The notes under the pieces: model-generated
What the model was told of the DNA's origin: nothing
Database searches by the model: none
What the model saw: the letters and a program-made list of their open reading frames with translations, nothing else
Shown: in pieces, positions 1-8,690 of the stretch
Position numbering within the stretch: position 1 is the first letter of the stretch
Layout: each line of letters starts with the position of its first letter
Source: Candidatus Thorarchaeota archaeon
Lineage (GTDB): Archaea > Asgardarchaeota > Thorarchaeia > Thorarchaeales > Thorarchaeaceae
Direction: 5' to 3'
Assembly (NCBI GenBank): GCA_004524595.1
Contig: SDOA01000023.1
Span: forward strand, 1-39,517
Length of the DNA: 39,517 nucleotides
Position numbers and translations under genes: made by a program

Positions 1-255
1 CCATCTGCAGGACCTGAGATATTTGCTGGACTGAGAATTGGCTTTGGAATTGGTTGGATGTGTCTTGTTGCTGCAGAGATGATTGGTGGACGTGTAGGTC
101 TAGGATACCTCATCTGGATAATGCAACAAGTTGGGCGGACTGGAGCAGTCATCTCAAGTATGCTTTTGATTGGATTGATTGGATTCATGATAACATACTT
201 TTTCCTCAGAGTTGAGAGGAGTCTGCTCAAGTGGAGACAGGCTGTTTCAGTCTAG
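1..255 (+). CDS. ABC transporter permease, C-terminal part (SsuC/TauC/NrtB type)
   Basis: The reading frame is open from base 1 to a TAG at 253-255, so only about the last 84 residues of the gene are present. The piece contains the motif LRIGFGIGWMCLVAAEM, followed by GGRVGLGYLIW and a final membrane helix ending in a basic tail. This is the conserved C-terminal half of the BPD_transp_1 domain in permeases that import nitrate, sulfonates, taurine or pyrimidine precursors. The partner ATPase lies immediately downstream but on the opposite strand, and the two 3' ends overlap by 29 bp. The substrate cannot be told from this fragment. Confidence 0.85.
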   Translation, partial: PSAGPEIFAGLRIGFGIGWMCLVAAEMIGGRVGLGYLIWIMQQVGRTGAVISSMLLIGLIGFMITYFFLRVERSLLKWRQAVSV

Positions 256-1024
256 TTCTGACCATTGCTTTCTCCTGTTCAACTTTCAGAACATCAAGAA
301 TCTGACTTCGATAAGCAAGGCATTCGTGGGATGTTCTTGTTCTTGGTTTAGGAATCTCAATAACATATTCAGCAATGACCTTAGCTGGAATGTTACTCAA
401 GACAAGAATTCTATCTGACATGAATACTGCTTCATCTACATTGTGTGAGACAAAGATGATTGTAGAACCTGTCAGTTTTTGAATTCGTAGAAACTCCTCC
501 TGCAGATAATTTCTAGTCTGAGCATCAAGATTGGACAATGCCTCATCTGCAACAAGGATGTCTGGTGTCACTATCAGGCTTCTTGCCATCTCTGTCTTTC
601 GTGCTTGACCACCTGATATCTCGTGAGGAAAATTATCTTCAAGCCCCTCCATTCCTACAATCTGAATAATATCGTTTGATCGTTTCTTTCTCTCTTCTCG
701 AGGAACTCCGTTTATTTCCAGTCCAAACTCGATATTCTGCCTGACCGTTCTCCAAGGAAAGAGTGACTCTTGTTGGAAAATATACCCTACACAATTGTGT
801 CCTGTTTTGACCTCTCTCCCATCTATAAAGACCTGTCCTTCATCTGGTTCCAACAATCCTGCAATCATTTTTAGAAGAGTTGTCTTCCCACAACCACTTG
901 GTCCGAGAATACTTAGAAGTTCACCCTCTTGAACTTCAAAACTTATATCGTCAACTACTTGAATTTCGTCTGCATCTCCATTCTGGTATGATTTAGTCAG
1001 ATTCTGGACCTTGAGTTTGGGCAT
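227..1024 (-). CDS. ABC transporter ATP-binding protein (SsuB/TauB/NrtD type)
   Basis: This is the cytoplasmic ATPase of an importer. From the ATG at 1024 the protein has about 265 residues and shows Walker A GPSGCGKTT, a Q-loop (YIFQQESLFPW), signature ISGGQARK, Walker B ILVADEALSNLD and the switch histidine FVSHNVDEA. The family usually has DEP after Walker B; here it is DEA. The frame stays open upstream to 1156, but that extension (cysteine-rich, hydrophobic) does not look like this family, and MPKLKVQNL is the normal beginning, so I chose 1024. It is convergent with the permease fragment at 1-255, with a 29-bp overlap of coding ends. It is probably the partner of that permease. Confidence 0.9.
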   Translation of the reverse strand: MPKLKVQNLTKSYQNGDADEIQVVDDISFEVQEGELLSILGPSGCGKTTLLKMIAGLLEPDEGQVFIDGREVKTGHNCVGYIFQQESLFPWRTVRQNIEFGLEINGVPREERKKRSNDIIQIVGMEGLEDNFPHEISGGQARKTEMARSLIVTPDILVADEALSNLDAQTRNYLQEEFLRIQKLTGSTIIFVSHNVDEAVFMSDRILVLSNIPAKVIAEYVIEIPKPRTRTSHECLAYRSQILDVLKVEQEKAMVRTRLKQPVST

Positions 1025-1191
1025 TTTCCATCCATATTTGTTGTAGAATCCTTCTCTGTTAAATGCTATGTTGTTAACAGCCAATTTGGATAGGGGGAGG
1101 CTGACCGCACAAAGTAAAAAAAGGCACCAATAACATTCTGTAGTAGTATTGGACACCAGTATCTTTAACAGAATATACTATCTGACTGGTA

Positions 1192-3543
1192 TTGTATGTC
1201 CACTCTACAATCTGGAAGGTTACAGCCTTGGGTTCACCGAAAATTCTGTTCGAAATAGAAGAAGACGAGAGTACTAGTGCAATTGCAGTTGGTGATATAA
1301 CGGGATCGGGTCTTGCCGAGCTCTGTACAGGTGGACGGGATGGCGTTCTCCGACTCTATGATGCTAACAAATCTGAGATTGCATTTCTTGCTCAACATGA
1401 TGTTGGTGGAAGTATTCTCTCTATCAAGATTGCAGATGCTAATAATGACGGTCAGATGGAAATCATCATTGGTCGAGCTCTTGGTCCTACTGAGACCCCA
1501 GGCATTGATGGTACGGTCCAAGTCTATCGATTTGCTCTTAGTGGTCAATTAGAAGTCATTGCACAATATCCTGTTGATAAATTTGTGACTACAGTCCATG
1601 TGACAGATGTCACCGGGGATGAGAAAAACGAGATACTCGTTGGAGGGAGTGATTCCACTCTACGAATACTTCAGATGGACACTGATAATAACATCACTGA
1701 ATTCTGCAAGTACAAATTGGATGATATGCCTCTTGCAATTGGTACATGTGACATCATCGGCGATGAGATTGAGGAGATTGTGGTAGGAAACCGTGATAAA
1801 ACGCTCAGAATCTTCAAAGTCCATGATCATTCTGTAGAACAGATTGAGGTTCTTGAGTTACCTTCACCTGTTGTTTCTCTTGCTTCAGGAGACATTCTTG
1901 GTGACAGAAAGATGGAACTTGGTGTGGTCACCAGAGACGGTTCTATTCGCGTCTATCGAAATGAGGAGAGCAAGTTTGACCTCTTCTCAAAACTGGATAA
2001 TGTGAATGCACTGTCAATCAGAATCGCAGAAATGAATGCAGACCACATGGACGAGATTGTTGTTTCCACACAAGACCATAAGATACGCTTCTATAATCTC
2101 TATATGGCTGACCTGATAGAGCTTGCGACAATTGACATTGGCAAAAAAATTCTGTCAATTAACGTAGGTGATGCAGGCGGTGATGGCAGGAAAGAAGTAC
2201 AAGTCGGTGTTTCAGATGGTCCTCTGAAAGTGATAGAGGGACTCTACAAAATTATTCCAACTTTTGATGTCAGTCCAGATGCAAAGGCTGGTACAGCACT
2301 CAAAGGAACCATCACAGTCTATAATGTCAGTGATGAACCAGTTGCTGGTATCTCAGGGAAGATCTATCACTTTCCAAAAGACCACATGGATGTTGAACCC
2401 CAGCAGTTACGATTTGATCTTGCTCCTGGTGAGGCTAAGTCTGTTGATGTACAGCTTCTGCCAAAGGCTGAGGGCACTGTGATTATCCGCCCCATTGTCT
2501 TAATGTGGACAGACACAAACGGACAGGTTAAACAGGTGACCACTCCTGAGACCGCTATTCTAGTTGAAAAAGGAGAATTCATGGCAGCAGCAGCAGATAT
2601 TGCCCCTGTGCCAATTGAACCAACTTCCACATATGAACCACCTGAGAGCATTATTGAAGAAGATTCACCTTTCGGTCCTGTCATTGGTACGGGATTTGGT
2701 GGCATAGAAGTGAAGGAAGCAGCATCAAAGATTCTCGAAGAAACCATGCCTGAGGATAGTTCTGATACATTGAAGGCCGCTGAACAACTCCTCGACCAAC
2801 TCTTTGGTGCTGAAGAAGCCACATCCGCAATGACTGAGATTGATGATGTCGCGGCGCTCATTGCTGAACCAACTCCAAAGGAGACTGCTGTTGCTGCTGC
2901 AGCGGCTGACAATGAGAGTGCGTTGGTCTCGGAAATAAAGAATCGACGACCAAAACCTCCACGACCCGGTCAACAGGCAGATACCTATCAGTACCTGTTT
3001 AAGCTCATGGTCATAGGAGAAGGTGCAGTTGGGAAGACCACACTTGTGAATCGTTATGTCACAGGGACCTTCGAACGTGACTACAAGACAACTATCGGTT
3101 CACAATTTGCAGTTAAATTGACCCACATCTCACCCCCAGAGGCTGATTATGCCACGGGAATCAAGATCCAAGCGTGGGATGTTGCAGGCCAGGCACGCTT
3201 CAAAGCAGTCCGCAAGATGTACTACTCAGGCGCCGCAGGTATCATCGTGGTCTTTGATGTGACAAGAAGACGTTCCTTCACTGAGCTATCCAAATGGATA
3301 CAGGAGGCTGATGAGTCGATTGGAGTCCGTGTACCCATGCTCGTTGTTGGGAACAAGACCGACTTACCTGATCGAGCAGTACCATCAGACGAAGCAAAGC
3401 GTTGGGCTGAAGACCAAGGATTTCTCTACATGGAATCCAGTGCAAAGACTGGTGATGGTGTTGCTGACATGTTCACAGTTCTTGCTGAAATCATGTGGCG
3501 AGAGGCTCGACTTCATGTCGATGGTAAGAAGCGCGAAATATAG
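1192..3543 (+). CDS. Seven-bladed FG-GAP/BBS-like beta-propeller fused to Ig-like domain and Ras/Rab-type small GTPase
   Basis: The 783-residue protein has four parts. Residues about 1-347 hold seven repeats of the form GDxxGDgxxEixVGxxDxxLRiy, as in BBS2/BBS7 and ITFG2-type propellers. Residues about 350-455 resemble an Ig-like or gamma-adaptin-ear-like beta-sandwich. An Ala/Glu/Pro-rich linker follows. From about residue 598 there is a complete small GTPase: G1 GEGAVGKTT (609), a switch-I threonine (TTIGSQF), G3 WDVAGQ (662), G4 NKTD (721) and G5 SSAK (749). There is no C-terminal prenylation cysteine. An in-frame TGA at 1183 makes TTG 1192 the practical start. A TATA-like gaatatactatc at 1170-1181 lies so close that the mRNA may be leaderless. 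The GTPase family is certain; the propeller subfamily is inferred from repeat pattern. Confidence 0.9.
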   Translation: MYVHSTIWKVTALGSPKILFEIEEDESTSAIAVGDITGSGLAELCTGGRDGVLRLYDANKSEIAFLAQHDVGGSILSIKIADANNDGQMEIIIGRALGPTETPGIDGTVQVYRFALSGQLEVIAQYPVDKFVTTVHVTDVTGDEKNEILVGGSDSTLRILQMDTDNNITEFCKYKLDDMPLAIGTCDIIGDEIEEIVVGNRDKTLRIFKVHDHSVEQIEVLELPSPVVSLASGDILGDRKMELGVVTRDGSIRVYRNEESKFDLFSKLDNVNALSIRIAEMNADHMDEIVVSTQDHKIRFYNLYMADLIELATIDIGKKILSINVGDAGGDGRKEVQVGVSDGPLKVIEGLYKIIPTFDVSPDAKAGTALKGTITVYNVSDEPVAGISGKIYHFPKDHMDVEPQQLRFDLAPGEAKSVDVQLLPKAEGTVIIRPIVLMWTDTNGQVKQVTTPETAILVEKGEFMAAAADIAPVPIEPTSTYEPPESIIEEDSPFGPVIGTGFGGIEVKEAASKILEETMPEDSSDTLKAAEQLLDQLFGAEEATSAMTEIDDVAALIAEPTPKETAVAAAAADNESALVSEIKNRRPKPPRPGQQADTYQYLFKLMVIGEGAVGKTTLVNRYVTGTFERDYKTTIGSQFAVKLTHISPPEADYATGIKIQAWDVAGQARFKAVRKMYYSGAAGIIVVFDVTRRRSFTELSKWIQEADESIGVRVPMLVVGNKTDLPDRAVPSDEAKRWAEDQGFLYMESSAKTGDGVADMFTVLAEIMWREARLHVDGKKREI

Positions 3544-3968
3544 TCTAGCTGGCACAGGTCGCCAACATGGTAGATTCAATCTGCTCTTTATCCAAGACTT
3601 GGATATCTCTCCCTCAGCGGAGCGACCTGGATTGGTACAGTGACACCAGACACTACTCCCGAGACTATGAGAACCAATGCAGTAGTAACAGTTCTGGCAT
3701 CGTTTGATTTTAGACAACTTTTCTGACACAACTGGTGGTTCTGGCTTCGGTGTCTTCTTTTTGGGTTCCACTGGAGTGATTTGTTGGTCCTTTCGATGTT
3801 TCTGAAGAGCCTTTTTCGCTTCTTTCTTCAACATCATCTCAACATATTCTTCGTCGTTAATGAATTTCGTTTGCTGGACCCCACCATTCTCATCGGGCCG
3901 ACAAATTCCTCAAAAAGTTCTGTCACAGTCACGTCATCTATGGTCTTTGACTTTTTTCGTTTCCACAT
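3385..3968 (-). CDS. Small cysteine-rich (zinc-binding?) protein with an apparent frameshift
   Basis: The uninterrupted frame begins at ATG 3837 and encodes a lysine-rich helix, a Pro/Lys linker (EPKKKTPKPEPP) and a cysteine cluster CQNCYYC, then WCHC, NPGR, WIKS and NLPCWR, which looks like a metal-binding fold. Coding character continues upstream of that ATG as QTKFINDEEYVE. At about 3894-3899 it joins a second frame beginning at ATG 3966-3968 (MWKRKKSKTIDDV through LFEEFVGP). One missing base in the CC/GGG run at 3895-3899 would make a single protein. The frame also runs 159 bp antisense into the end of the GTPase gene, so the true C-terminus is unclear. I do not recognise the family. The indel could be a sequencing error, a real mutation or programmed frameshifting. 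Confidence 0.55.
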
Positions 3969-4085
3969 TCGTCAGTCTATCCTCTTTGCATACCTGATGC
4001 GACAAGGTTTCCTCGTTGTCCCACCTACGTCACTTTCTATTGCGAAAATAAATAAAATATCTATTGATTCCGACATTGATCGTTA

Positions 4086-4700
4086 CTAATTTTTCAGTGA
4101 CTCTAGAATTTTTTTGCACTCATGCACTCCTAAATCAAAGGCTTTGATATTATCCTCGTCCTTTCCAATCATGGTTACAATAGAACTTCTAATGCTTACC
4201 TGCTTGAGTGGACTATTCTCGATGACAGAGAGCGCACCGAGCATGAACGCATTAAGGACACGCTTTGTTCCTACTTCCTTAAGGACTATTTCAGTATCGA
4301 GAATATAGACTCGTTCACATACCTTCTTGAGAGCATTAACAATACTCTCCAATGAAGGATATTCCTTATTTTGACTACTTATATCTGCAATAGGGATTGC
4401 TGACAGACTCATTAAGACGATTGTTGTCTCTCCTGCAAAATCAAGTGCAGCTCGGAGTGTTTCTATTGGTTCTAAACCTAGAAGAATATCCACTTCACCT
4501 TGTGGAATCAGGGGCCCCCAGTCCATCTTTCCAATTCTCAGATGCGTAAGGACACTACCCCCCCTTCTTGAGGCACCAAAGGTATCCCCCGCCACTGGAC
4601 GGAGCCCCTGTTCTATACTAGCATCAGCCAGTACTCTGCCGCATACAAGATTACCCTGTCCTCCTACTCCAGCAATCAAGATATTGAAGGGTTCTTTCAT
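4086..4700 (-). CDS. iorB: Indolepyruvate ferredoxin oxidoreductase, beta subunit
   Basis: The 204-residue protein is the gamma-domain-type subunit of the 2-oxoacid:ferredoxin oxidoreductase superfamily. It begins with NILIAGVGGQGNLVCGRVLA, the hallmark of this subunit, followed by GDTFGASRRGGSVLTHLRIG and LLGLEPIETLRAA. With IorA it oxidatively decarboxylates aryl pyruvates from transaminated aromatic amino acids to aryl-acyl-CoA, reducing ferredoxin in the cytoplasm. Its ATG overlaps the stop of iorA (ATGA at 4697-4700), so the two are translationally coupled. Length and motifs are normal for the family. Confidence 0.93.
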   Translation of the reverse strand: MKEPFNILIAGVGGQGNLVCGRVLADASIEQGLRPVAGDTFGASRRGGSVLTHLRIGKMDWGPLIPQGEVDILLGLEPIETLRAALDFAGETTIVLMSLSAIPIADISSQNKEYPSLESIVNALKKVCERVYILDTEIVLKEVGTKRVLNAFMLGALSVIENSPLKQVSIRSSIVTMIGKDEDNIKAFDLGVHECKKILESLKN

Positions 4701-6547
4701 TCAATTATGACCTCCTTAATTGCCCCATGCGGACAGATGTCTACACATGCTCCACAGTGAATACAGAGATTGTCAAGAATGACTGGTTTACCTCTCTCAT
4801 TATTCCAGTTGATTGCAGGACACCCAAATTCATTCACGCAGATTCTACATTTCTCTCCTCGACAAATTGCGTGATCGATTGTAATGTATGCATCTTTGGA
4901 TGGTACCTCTCTCTTTGTCTCCTCAAGTCTACAGATACTGTCTAACAATAGGACCTTGAGCCCCTTCTTTGTGATGGTTGAATGGAGAAGGTCTACGAGT
5001 TCAGGAATATTGCCTGCATCACCCTTTTCGAAATAATCTGGTTGAATTGCTTTCACAATATCTTCTATCTGAACTCTATGCAGATTGTTCTCCTGAACTT
5101 TCGAACCCGGATGGATTTGAAATCCCGTCATGGCTGTTGTTGCATTATCCAATATTACAAATGTCAAGTCTGCATTTTTATGTCTGGCATTTACAAGTCC
5201 CGGTATGCATGCATGGAAGAATGTTGAATCCCCAGCAACAGAAACTATCTTTCCTTCAAGATCAAATCGTTTTAACTGCCCTAATCCGCAGGCTACTCCA
5301 ATCCCAGAACCCATCGCTTGCATGGAGTTCATTGCCATATCATAGAATACTCCAAGAGAATAACAACCAATATCCCCTGCTAGAAAGAGTTTTCCAGCTA
5401 GTCGATTGCGGACCTTCCGAATCGCCCAGTAGAAGTTTCTATGAGTACAGCCTGCACAAAATGTTAGTGGACGATTGACTAGAAACTCAGGATACTCTCT
5501 TCTTTCATTTACTATTCTAAGATTTAGTAATCCTGCAAGCGCTTCTTTCATTATATCTGTAGTCATTTCACCATAGGCTGGAATGATCTCTGTTCTCTTA
5601 CCGAAGAATCTTGGTTGATGTTCACTATTAGCCATCAATGCAATGACTTCATCTTCAATGAACGGGTCTACTTCCTCCGAAAAGAGGACATTTTTTGTCT
5701 TTATCAAGACTTTTTCAATTAAATCTCTAGGCAATGGATAGGTTGTCACCAGATTGAGTATACCTACTTCCTCCACATCTAAAAGATGCACTGCTTCTTT
5801 GGAGTATTGATGGCAGATACCGCTAGTGATAATTAAATGATCAAAGCTCTCATGTGTTGGCACTTTGTTCCATTTTGAAGTTGAGAACCTATCCGAGATC
5901 CTTTTCATACTCTCTAGAAGGTCTCTGTGTTTTTGATGAGGATTTGGTACATTGTAGTAACTCTTCTTTGGAAGGCTCGGACTCCAGTTTCGTTCTGGTA
6001 TCTTTCCAATCCTCACAAGACCACTTGAATGGCTTAGTCGTGTTGTACTCCGAACTATAACAGGAATTTGGAACTCTTTAGATACGGCTACGGCATAAGG
6101 TATGATATCCTTTGCCTCTTGATATGTGGAAGGTTCCAACAGAGGTAACTGAGCCGCCTTTGCATAGAATCGAGAATCCTGTTCATTACTTGAGCTGTGT
6201 CCACGGGGGTCATCGCATACAATAATAACAAGTCCACCTTCACCTGATCCTGAGAGATTGAGATTCAACAAAAAATCGGAAGATACATTCATTCCGAGTG
6301 ATTTCATTGCACTGATTGAAGGAATTCCTGCCCAACTTGCTCCTGCGGCAGCCTCAAGAGCCACTTTCTCATTAACACTCCACTCAACATAGATATCATG
6401 CTCATCTGCTAAATTATGAAGACTAGCTGTGATCTCAGTGGATGGAGTGCCTGGATAGGAAGCACAAAAACCTATACTAGCCTCTAACGCTCCTCTCGCC
6501 AAAGCTTCGTTTCCGCTCATCAGTCGCTCAGTTTTCTTGCTCTTCAT
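4697..6547 (-). CDS. iorA: Indolepyruvate ferredoxin oxidoreductase, alpha subunit
   Basis: At 616 residues it matches IorA length. The N-terminal pyrimidine-binding domain contains GFCASYPGTPSTEI. The C-terminal half carries the thiamine diphosphate site: FCAGCTHRNFYWA, then GDSTFFHACIPGLVNA and ILDN. The last 70 residues form a two-cluster ferredoxin domain with CRGEKCRICVNEFGCPA and CIHCGACVDICPHGA. The enzyme converts indolepyruvate, phenylpyruvate and similar acids plus CoA to acyl-CoA, CO2 and reduced ferredoxin, a step of peptide fermentation in anaerobic archaea. A purine-rich stretch (gagaggttatag) precedes ATG 6547. It forms an operon with iorB. Confidence 0.95.
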   Translation of the reverse strand: MKSKKTERLMSGNEALARGALEASIGFCASYPGTPSTEITASLHNLADEHDIYVEWSVNEKVALEAAAGASWAGIPSISAMKSLGMNVSSDFLLNLNLSGSGEGGLVIIVCDDPRGHSSSNEQDSRFYAKAAQLPLLEPSTYQEAKDIIPYAVAVSKEFQIPVIVRSTTRLSHSSGLVRIGKIPERNWSPSLPKKSYYNVPNPHQKHRDLLESMKRISDRFSTSKWNKVPTHESFDHLIITSGICHQYSKEAVHLLDVEEVGILNLVTTYPLPRDLIEKVLIKTKNVLFSEEVDPFIEDEVIALMANSEHQPRFFGKRTEIIPAYGEMTTDIMKEALAGLLNLRIVNERREYPEFLVNRPLTFCAGCTHRNFYWAIRKVRNRLAGKLFLAGDIGCYSLGVFYDMAMNSMQAMGSGIGVACGLGQLKRFDLEGKIVSVAGDSTFFHACIPGLVNARHKNADLTFVILDNATTAMTGFQIHPGSKVQENNLHRVQIEDIVKAIQPDYFEKGDAGNIPELVDLLHSTITKKGLKVLLLDSICRLEETKREVPSKDAYITIDHAICRGEKCRICVNEFGCPAINWNNERGKPVILDNLCIHCGACVDICPHGAIKEVIIE

Positions 6548-6648
6548 TCCACTATAACCTCTCGCAGTGTATCAGAAAACACTTTCGAATTTGATTACTA
6601 CTTCCAGAAAAGAAAAAAGGGAGCTATGAATTAGCCTCTAGAAGCGAA

Positions 6649-7725
6649 ATGCCCAATGAACAAGAAAGCGAAGTTGCAGATGCAAGAAAGATAACCTCAC
6701 TCCACTCCATTTCTCACGATAAGGATGTAGATGGATTAAACTCTGCTGCAATCGTCTGGCGATATGCTAAAGCCAAAGGCCTCGAATTCAGTGTAGCACT
6801 CACTGATTATGGGGCATTTGAACCTGTGTTCTCTAATGTGGCACTCAGACGAAATACTTTGATTGTTGTCTCTGACCTTGGTGTGGATGATACTTCTTTA
6901 CCTTCTGTGATGAGAGGTCTGAACCGTGCTGTTTCGCAGGGTTGTAGAGTTGTCTGGCTCGACCATCATCAATGGTCTGAAAAAGCCATCAGAGCAATCT
7001 TGGCATTGCCAAACAGACCTGTTCTAAAAATCAATCATGACTACTGTGCAGCAGAGATCGTGCATAAGGTATTGATGCCTAGAGATCCAATTAGTGAGGA
7101 ATTAGCTCGTATCGCCCATGATACTGATTTCAATTTACGAGAGATTCCAGTTGCAACTGCTCTTACTGATGCAGTCTCTGTGATTCGATTCGGTGCAATC
7201 GATCGGAAAGAAGACACATCTGATGCGCTCTATCCAATTCTCTCCCAGCTAGCAGAATCTGGGCTTGACGGAATATGGAATGATTCGCAACAGAAATTCA
7301 AAGATTCGTTATTGCAGCAACGTGTTGAGCATTATCGTAAAGAGAAGACCAAGAAAATGCGAAAAGCTCTTGCTGGACATTGTGATAGCATTATTCATGA
7401 TCGTCTTGTTCGAATAGTGGAAATTCCAAGCGGCGTCACATCGACAGACATGGGAACCTTTGCATCTATTCAGGAGAATCTCAGTTTTGATGGAAGATCA
7501 CTCAAAGTTGCTGACCTATTACTTATGTTGAGCCAAGGTGGTATGTTGGGAATACGACGTGGAAGTGACAATGTTCTATGCAATATGGCGGCGAAACTAT
7601 TCAATGGTGGTGGTCATCCTTTCGCAGCAGGCGGCGAATACGGTATCTATGATAACTTTCAAGCAGTATGTGACGATCTCTTTCTTACCCTATCCAAGAG
7701 TAAAGAATGGGTAATAGATTCCTAA
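6649..7725 (+). CDS. DHH-family phosphoesterase with DHHA1 domain
   Basis: The 358-residue protein contains all hallmarks of the DHH superfamily: motif I SHDKDVDGLNSAA, a motif II aspartate in VSDLGVDD, motif III LDHHQW, motif IV HDTDF and a C-terminal DHHA1 substrate-binding motif FNGGGHPFAAGG. Members hydrolyse nanoRNA, pAp, cyclic dinucleotide products or single-stranded DNA (NrnA, GdpP and RecJ-like groups) with Mn2+. The compact size without extra domains fits an NrnA-like or archaeal RecJ-like exonuclease, but the substrate cannot be fixed from sequence. It is divergent from iorAB and its stop overlaps by 4 bp the stop of the convergent regulator gene. Confidence 0.88.
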   Translation: MPNEQESEVADARKITSLHSISHDKDVDGLNSAAIVWRYAKAKGLEFSVALTDYGAFEPVFSNVALRRNTLIVVSDLGVDDTSLPSVMRGLNRAVSQGCRVVWLDHHQWSEKAIRAILALPNRPVLKINHDYCAAEIVHKVLMPRDPISEELARIAHDTDFNLREIPVATALTDAVSVIRFGAIDRKEDTSDALYPILSQLAESGLDGIWNDSQQKFKDSLLQQRVEHYRKEKTKKMRKALAGHCDSIIHDRLVRIVEIPSGVTSTDMGTFASIQENLSFDGRSLKVADLLLMLSQGGMLGIRRGSDNVLCNMAAKLFNGGGHPFAAGGEYGIYDNFQAVCDDLFLTLSKSKEWVIDS

Positions 7726-8690
7726 GAGCTCTGCCCAGATGTAATCATTTGTTGTACAATATCTAGAATACTGATTCCTTCTTCATATAGCGTATCGAAT
7801 GTCTTGACTGCATCATCAATGAGTCCTGGATTATCTTGACGGTGTATCAGTGCAGCCGTATCTGATTCAGCTGCGTGTGTTAAATATAACAACATCTTCT
7901 CATTGTTGAGGCTGACCATCCTATATGTGGAGATGAATTCCTTGGCAATTGTGATAGTGATATTACCTGTAGCCGCGAGAGCTTTCAATGAATCTCCAGT
8001 ATTTTTCAAAAAATTAGTAATTAAATCCCTAGTGAATTCTTGATGTTTTTGAGGCAATATCACTCCTGCTACTCTTACACCATCCATCGCTCTTGCCATT
8101 AGTCTCTGTTCAGCTAGCCCACTTTGTTCTAATCCTCCATCCAGAATACTTCCAGGCGCTAAGACCCTGATGATGTCCCCTCTCTTTGCAATGTCAGCAA
8201 ACTCGCGAATAACAGTAGTCCTCACATTCTCAACACCTTCAATGACAACAGACTCATCAATAGTCGCAGCGCCTACAATTTGGTTATACATTGTGATTGC
8301 CAAGTCTTGAGTATTTGTCTTGCCTAATAGATTATATTTTACCGTTAGATCTTGTCGCTTCATCAATAGTGTTGATAATAGCTCATTACGTCTCTTCTCT
8401 AGGGCTCTAATAAGACCGATTTTGGTAATAGCAAATCGTTTTGGACGATGTATTGCGTCAACGATTATGAGTTCGTCTTCTTCGAGTTCTTTGAATAATC
8501 TGTACAGGTATGCTTTAGTGTATCTCTTTTCTCCCATTTCTCTTAATTGCGTTTCAATCTCCCGAAATGTGGTATAATTGCCCAAACTTCCCGAGGCTAA
8601 GAGTATAGCTCTGAAGACCATCATAACATTGGAATTCAAATCAAATCCAATTCTTTCCAGAATTTCCTCAATATTCTTTGACACTATCAT
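7722..8690 (-). CDS. Winged-helix/TrmB-like regulator, paralogue 1 of a tandem array
   Basis: The 322-residue protein has an N-terminal winged-helix region (about residues 15-95, with KAYLYRLFKELEEDELI as the likely recognition helix and RPKRFAITKIG as the wing). A coiled segment (95-120) and a long C-terminal domain follow. The C-terminal domain carries GDIIRVLAPGS and ends with NPGLIDDAVKTFDTLYEEG. This resembles TrmB-type regulators, where an HTH is followed by a phospholipase-D-like sensor lacking the catalytic HKD. Its ATG directly follows the stop of paralogue 2 (TAGATG), so the three genes form one operon. The ligand and target are unknown. Confidence 0.7.
   Translation of the reverse strand: MIVSKNIEEILERIGFDLNSNVMMVFRAILLASGSLGNYTTFREIETQLREMGEKRYTKAYLYRLFKELEEDELIIVDAIHRPKRFAITKIGLIRALEKRRNELLSTLLMKRQDLTVKYNLLGKTNTQDLAITMYNQIVGAATIDESVVIEGVENVRTTVIREFADIAKRGDIIRVLAPGSILDGGLEQSGLAEQRLMARAMDGVRVAGVILPQKHQEFTRDLITNFLKNTGDSLKALAATGNITITIAKEFISTYRMVSLNNEKMLLYLTHAAESDTAALIHRQDNPGLIDDAVKTFDTLYEEGISILDIVQQMITSGQSS

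Noticed and set aside
1024..1156. N-terminal extension of the ABC ATPase with a hydrophobic Cys-rich segment
   Set aside because: It is not present in this ATPase family and precedes a normal start; it is more likely upstream noncoding sequence.
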